From positions 1 through 27,418 of the IMG/VR virus record IMGVR_UViG_3300037502_000954: a DNA stretch of 27,418 nucleotides; one strand, 5' to 3'. Below, piece after piece: positions 24,122-27,418 of the stretch (position 1 is its first letter; the number at the start of each line of letters is the position of its first letter). A program made the position numbers and the translations under genes. The notes below the pieces were generated by a model. It searched no databases. It worked only from the letters and a program-made list of their open reading frames with translations, and had not been told where the DNA came from. This DNA comes from a virus.

Positions 24122-24349
24122 TTACTTATTAAGATTAACGATCAATTCCTTAATCTTTTGGTCAAGTTTTCTTGATGGCTTTGCTTTACCCGAAAACCAA
24201 TCATACACTGTTTGCCTCGAAACGTTAAGTGCTTTCGCTACTTGACTAGCAGGATACTTTAGTGATATGCAGACCGCACCTAATAGTGTCCCTGTAGTCT
24301 CTTTAGCTTTAGCATTTGCTTCGATTACTACTTGGGAGTAACCACGCAT
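24122..24349 (-). CDS. Small helix-turn-helix DNA-binding protein, 75 aa
   Basis: Residues about 33-60 read ASQVAKALNVSRQTVYDWFS then GKAKPSRKLDQKI, a textbook helix-turn-helix of the Cro/CI (XRE) or MerR-like style with the recognition helix RQTVYDWF. The remaining N-terminal part is a helix (VVIEANAKAKETTGTLLGAV). The ATG at 24349 is chosen because it lies two bases after the upstream stop. A TTG at 24361 in the same frame would overlap that gene. It is the only clear transcription-factor candidate in the window. Standing between the ssDNA-binding protein and the primase-helicase, it may repress or time the leftward operon. It is too short for an effector domain, so it is a simple operator binder or a fork-associated DNA-binding protein. 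Confidence 0.8.
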   Translation of the reverse strand: MRGYSQVVIEANAKAKETTGTLLGAVCISLKYPASQVAKALNVSRQTVYDWFSGKAKPSRKLDQKIKELIVNLNK

Positions 24350-24351
24350 GA

Positions 24352-25266
24352 TTACGCCCAATCTGATACTAAGTCATCTAAACTAACATCACCTTGATCT
24401 GCTTTAGGTGCTGCTGGTTTTGGTGCTGGTGGAGGTGTAGGTTTCTCCGTTGCACGAACTGTTGGTTCAGGAATATCGTCTATTACTTTCAAAGGTTCAG
24501 GACGTTGAATAGGTTGTTGTTTCTTTTGTTCAAACTCTTCACCATCTTCATCTTTGTTAATATTTACTGACAATGTAATAGCACGTTTAGCTTCTTCTGA
24601 AGTTGACTTCGTGGCACATACTGCATACTCTTCGTCTGTTAAACGTTTGATTGCTTTAAATCCAATCTTAGTGCTGGATGAATCTTCATCAAAAGAAACT
24701 CTTGATATTACAGACATTAAGTTTTCACCATTTGCACGAACATAATCTGTATATTCATGTAAAGGTTTGCAATCTTTTGTGCCATTACCAAAGATAGATT
24801 GCGCAGGTAAAGTCATTTGATATACATCACCATTCATATCATCAGCACGAACTACTGCAATACGTCTACTAAAACGACATGCTTTAGTCCCGTTAGCACC
24901 TGAACCTTTAACATTTTGTGGACAGGTTAAACATGTTGTCGATTGTTTTTCTACAACGGCTGGGTCAGGTGTTTGACTATCTGATGTCCAACATGTTGGA
25001 GGTGGCATCTTCTCACCTGGCACATATGCTTTAGAAAAATACATTCTATGAACGTGTGGTGATGCATTAACAATAACTACATCTAGTGCGTCTTGATTTG
25101 ACTTTTCCACTTCTTTACCGTTAACCATCAATCTAAATTTACCGCCACGTATAGATATACGTTTAGCAGTTGATGAACTACCTGTAATGTTAGCAGTAAA
25201 GCCATCATCTCTACGAGAATGTGTTGCTACTGCGGTGCTACCAAATACGTCTAATTCGTTACTCAT
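24352..25266 (-). CDS. Probable ssDNA-binding protein with acidic tail, 304 aa
   Basis: The N-terminal two thirds look like a beta-rich binding domain (KRISIRGGKFRLMVNGKEVE, DALDVVIVNASPHVHRMYFS, YQMTLPAQSIFG). Four cysteines, Cys92, Cys112, Cys115 and Cys130, are spaced like a zinc site. The tail from about 240 is Pro/Lys/Glu-rich and ends acidic with one aromatic residue (DVSLDDLVSDWA), the arrangement used by phage and bacterial ssDNA-binding proteins to recruit partners. KRISIRGGxFR is a start I associate with phage proteins annotated as ssDNA-binding. It would protect single strands at the fork next to the primase-helicase. It has a strong ribosome binding site, AAGGAGG at 25271-25277, and an ATGA overlap with the upstream gene. 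The function rests on architecture and context. Confidence 0.65.
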   Translation of the reverse strand: MSNELDVFGSTAVATHSRRDDGFTANITGSSSTAKRISIRGGKFRLMVNGKEVEKSNQDALDVVIVNASPHVHRMYFSKAYVPGEKMPPPTCWTSDSQTPDPAVVEKQSTTCLTCPQNVKGSGANGTKACRFSRRIAVVRADDMNGDVYQMTLPAQSIFGNGTKDCKPLHEYTDYVRANGENLMSVISRVSFDEDSSSTKIGFKAIKRLTDEEYAVCATKSTSEEAKRAITLSVNINKDEDGEEFEQKKQQPIQRPEPLKVIDDIPEPTVRATEKPTPPPAPKPAAPKADQGDVSLDDLVSDWA

Positions 25267-25667
25267 ACTTCCTCCTTATTTCTGCTTTTAGTTATTCTTA
25301 CTGTATATTCACTTGTTGCTTGTAATCCTGGTGGTGCTTTATCAGGGTTCTGCTCTAAGTATTCTTTTATTGCGGATTGCACTAATCTCTTTTCAAAGAA
25401 CTCAGGCAATTTATTTTCTAGTATAAAGTCATACATACTAGGCCAATCGCTTGACCAATATCTAGTCTTTAATGTTCTTGACAACGTTCCAACTTTAGTT
25501 TTCAAACTAGTTACGTTAAGTGTCCTACATGCTTCATTAAGTGCAAGATCAATCTTATCTTTTTGCACTTTAATATTTGTGATTTCATTTTCTAATTCCT
25601 CAATCTTATCTCTCATGTTGACAGATGCCTGCATGAGTTTTTCTATCTTATTATCATCTAATTCCAT
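25263..25667 (-). CDS. Coiled-coil replication-region protein, 134 aa
   Basis: The start at 25667 has AAAGGAG five bases upstream and is preferred to the TTG at 25682, which would place that site inside the gene. Residues 1-52 are a charged helix with heptads (NKIEKLMQASVNMRDKIEEL, ENEITNIKVQKDKIDLALNE). The second half is compact and aromatic (RYWSSDWPSMYDFILENKLP, EFFEKRLVQSAIKEYLEQNP), ending in a basic tail. No catalytic motif is seen. It is the first gene after the strong leftward promoter and overlaps the ssDNA-binding gene by four bases, so it is expressed early with the replication genes. It may be a small DNA- or protein-binding accessory factor. I do not recognise the family. Confidence 0.7.
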   Translation of the reverse strand: MELDDNKIEKLMQASVNMRDKIEELENEITNIKVQKDKIDLALNEACRTLNVTSLKTKVGTLSRTLKTRYWSSDWPSMYDFILENKLPEFFEKRLVQSAIKEYLEQNPDKAPPGLQATSEYTVRITKSRNKEEV

Positions 25668-25672
25668 ATTCT

Positions 25673-25679
25673 CTCCTTT
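25673..25679 (-). promoter_or_regulatory. Ribosome binding site that sets the start at 25667
   Basis: AAAGGAG on the leftward strand ends five bases before ATG 25667. It is among the strongest sites in the window and rules out the upstream TTG start. Confidence 0.8.
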
Positions 25680-25696
25680 CAAATCTTAAGGATAAC

Positions 25697-25724
25697 AGTA
25701 TAGCACAATTATTTACAATGTCAA
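25697..25724 (-). promoter_or_regulatory. Sigma70-type promoter with extended -10, leftward
   Basis: Reading leftward, a perfect -35 TTGACA (25724-25719) is followed by a 16-base spacer and TATACT (25702-25697). The -10 is preceded by TGC, making an extended -10. Transcription would start near 25690 and give a leader of roughly 20 bases before the coiled-coil gene. The -35 overlaps the last codon and stop of the upstream HNH gene. It should drive the coiled-coil, ssDNA-binding and HTH genes, and perhaps the primase-helicase, using host RNA polymerase. Confidence 0.75.
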
Positions 25725-26197
25725 CTAATTTCTTTATCAATTAAATGTCCATAGGTAAGTAATACCCAAAATGCAAACTGTAATAACTCTTCAGGAGATG
25801 CGCTATTTTTCATTGCGTTAGCTTTGTGGCTAATAATTTGTATGTTTCCTTTTACATACCCTTTGGTGTTATCAAGTCTATCTATTGAGGGTGATGTTGA
25901 TCTAGGGCCTTTATTTTTATTACCTCCACCTTTAAATTCTCTAATAATTGGTATATTTAATATAGGGCACTTTTCAGGTATGTGTATATCATTTATATCT
26001 ATATTTAATTCAGTGCCATTTTTCTTAGCCCTTGTTTTAGTCTTTATTAATATAGCTTTTTCAGGATTGTTTTTACCCCATGCTTTTTGAGATTCATTAA
26101 ATTTATCTCGATTATTTTCTCTATACTTAATTTGATATGCTTTATATTTTTCATGATTATCAAGCCTCCATTGTTTTGATTTCTCATTAGGTGTCAT
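25721..26197 (-). CDS. HNH-family endonuclease, free-standing, 158 aa
   Basis: The C-terminal half carries KCPILNIPI (Cys77-Pro78), then SPSIDRLDNTKGYVKGNIQI (with Asp106, Asn110, Gly117-Asn118) and SHKANAMK (Asn127, Lys130). This S-x-D-R-x-D-N-x-K-G-Y-x-x-G-N signature belongs to a large group of phage HNH nucleases often acting as homing endonucleases. The N-terminal half is basic with repeating Lys/Tyr/Asn helices (QWRLDNHEKYKAYQIKYREN) that probably bind DNA. The first histidine of a classical HNH is not evident at the usual spot. It is AT-rich and sits between the helicase and the rest of the replication genes. AGGAG at 26206-26210 is eight bases upstream, and the start overlaps the helicase stop by four bases. 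Confidence 0.85.
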   Translation of the reverse strand: MTPNEKSKQWRLDNHEKYKAYQIKYRENNRDKFNESQKAWGKNNPEKAILIKTKTRAKKNGTELNIDINDIHIPEKCPILNIPIIREFKGGGNKNKGPRSTSPSIDRLDNTKGYVKGNIQIISHKANAMKNSASPEELLQFAFWVLLTYGHLIDKEIS

Positions 26198-27418
26198 TCT
26201 TCAAACTCCTCACGATATAAGTCAACTAGTTTTGTATGCGTATCAATTTTACCTTGCAACATTTTGTAAATTTTTTGTTCAACAGGGGAGCCTTGTAGGT
26301 GAACTACGGTCATCTTGTTTTTTTGTCCCGCCCTGTCAACACGAGCGCAACATTGTATGTAGGTTTCAACAGACATCACGGGTGACCAAAACACGACTAC
26401 GTTAGCTGCGTGGAGGGTAACGCCATGTGATGCAGCTTGAGGTTGGATCACCAAAACTTGTGGGTCTTTCTTTTCTTGGAAGTTTTTAAATATTTCTGAA
26501 CGATTATTCATAGACACATCGCCATGTATTGCTGCACATGTAATGTGATCTTTGTTTAACTCTGACATAATCTTTTCAATACTATGTCTAAATGGGCAGA
26601 ATATGAGAACTTTGTGGCTAGCTTCTTCTATGATTTCTTTGAGTGCTGTTATACGATTAGATATATCAAACTCTATAATCTCTTGTGTATCTGAATAGAT
26701 AGCACCTGCACTTACTTGTAATAGTTTTGTCAACATGACACCTGCGTTGACTACAGTAATTTCTTCACCTGAAGCTTCCATATACATATCTTTTTTAAGC
26801 TTCTTGTAATACTTATCTTGTTGTGGTGTGAGAGGGACTTCTCGTGTTGTATATAATACATCGGGTAAGTCAAGACATTCATCTTTGGTATATCGAATGG
26901 CAGGTTGTAATGTTTTAAATACAATATCCTGCGCATTAAATCTAGGCACCCAGGTGAACTGGCTAACTTTCTGCATGACCATGTCCTTAAACGTTCCTGC
27001 ATATTTCGGGACGGATGCGGGGTTCACAAGTCTAGCCAGTCCATATGCGTCAGCTGGTGATTGAGCAGCGGGTGTTCCTGTCATAAGCCATAACCATGTC
27101 TGAGGTGTTAGCACACGATTTAATGACTTCCAGCGACGTGTCGTGACAGTCTTGACATAGTTTGCCTCATCGACAACTATTAAATCAAAACCGCCAGATT
27201 TAATTTCTTTCTCTACTATTTCTATACCGTCATAGTTAATTATAACTACGTCTGTATTTTCTGCAAATACTTTTTTACGTTTCTCAGCGGAGCCATGAGC
27301 AATACCTACTGACCTATGCATAGCAGTTTTAAAGAAGTCTGATTGCCATGCCGCTTGCATAATAGATAGAGGACATACTACTAACATGCGTCTAACTTTG
27401 CCTTGATTCATAAGGTAG
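26194..27418 (-). CDS. SNF2-type helicase / ATPase, N-terminus outside window
   Basis: The frame stays open to the window edge. The ATG at 27411 is probably internal, because the nucleotide-binding motif I (GxGKT) is missing and would lie upstream. Numbering from that Met: motif Ia RRMLVVCPLSIMQAAW (about 7-22), motif II VVDEANYVK (Asp81-Glu82, with Asn84 where DEAH has His), motif III LMTGTPAAQSP, motif IV KVLIFCPF, motif V VIQPQAASHGVTLHAA, and motif VI YIQCCARVDRAGQ (Arg357, Arg360). This is a complete second half of an SF2 SNF2-like ATPase, common in phage replication modules. It would translocate on DNA to support replication, recombination or transcription. Its end overlaps the HNH nuclease start by four bases. 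Confidence 0.9.
   Translation of the reverse strand, partial: YLMNQGKVRRMLVVCPLSIMQAAWQSDFFKTAMHRSVGIAHGSAEKRKKVFAENTDVVIINYDGIEIVEKEIKSGGFDLIVVDEANYVKTVTTRRWKSLNRVLTPQTWLWLMTGTPAAQSPADAYGLARLVNPASVPKYAGTFKDMVMQKVSQFTWVPRFNAQDIVFKTLQPAIRYTKDECLDLPDVLYTTREVPLTPQQDKYYKKLKKDMYMEASGEEITVVNAGVMLTKLLQVSAGAIYSDTQEIIEFDISNRITALKEIIEEASHKVLIFCPFRHSIEKIMSELNKDHITCAAIHGDVSMNNRSEIFKNFQEKKDPQVLVIQPQAASHGVTLHAANVVVFWSPVMSVETYIQCCARVDRAGQKNKMTVVHLQGSPVEQKIYKMLQGKIDTHTKLVDLYREEFEE

Noticed and set aside
1-27418. tRNA genes, CRISPR arrays, integrase or attachment sites
   Set aside because: Reading both strands gave no cloverleaf with a TTCRA arm, no regularly spaced repeats outside coding genes, and no recombinase signature.

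Overview
The window is a piece of an AT-rich, tailed double-stranded DNA phage genome. It is probably podovirus-like and probably infects a Gram-negative host. The evidence is a run of tail-fibre and adhesin genes, a holin/endolysin cassette, a probable P22 gp10-like tail hub, several internal or ejected virion-protein candidates, and then a divergently organised replication module. Two proteins in the lysis region have host-type Sec signal peptides, which fits a Gram-negative envelope. The host species cannot be read from the sequence. Several protein styles (GGTGATTA fibre motifs, YLVVAGGGG domains, YAxGG motifs, a large polyvalent protein) are familiar from environmental freshwater and marine phages, but that is recollection and not a search result. 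I see no tRNA, rRNA, CRISPR array, insertion sequence or integrase.

Layout, rightward strand (1-20993). Positions 1-5096 hold the end of a tail fibre, a small virion-type protein, three glycine-rich adhesin-like proteins, a protein made of eleven 20-residue repeats, and a second fibre. Positions 5090-8042 hold a thioredoxin-fold protein, a small exported protein, an exported protein with 12 cysteines, a membrane-anchored coiled-coil protein, a three-TM holin and a family GH24 endolysin. These are packed with overlaps of up to 137 nt. Positions 8042-20993 hold the tail hub, a beta-rich virion protein, a 673-aa glycine-rich structural protein, a GNAT-like protein, two further virion-protein candidates and a 1791-aa polyvalent protein with an HEGTH zinc-protease motif.

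Layout, leftward strand (27418-20988). In transcription order: an SNF2-type helicase whose N-terminus lies beyond the window, an HNH endonuclease, a promoter with an extended -10, a coiled-coil protein, a probable ssDNA-binding protein, a small HTH regulator, a primase-helicase, and a 64-aa protein. The two gene blocks converge and overlap by 6 bp at 20988-20993.

How it fits together: the leftward block would unwind, prime and coat DNA early in infection. The rightward block is the late block, making virion parts and then lysing the cell. The large 1791-aa protein and its neighbours probably enter the cell with the DNA. The least explained part is the set of heavily overlapping exported and cysteine-rich genes at 5090-7079, placed between the adhesins and the holin.
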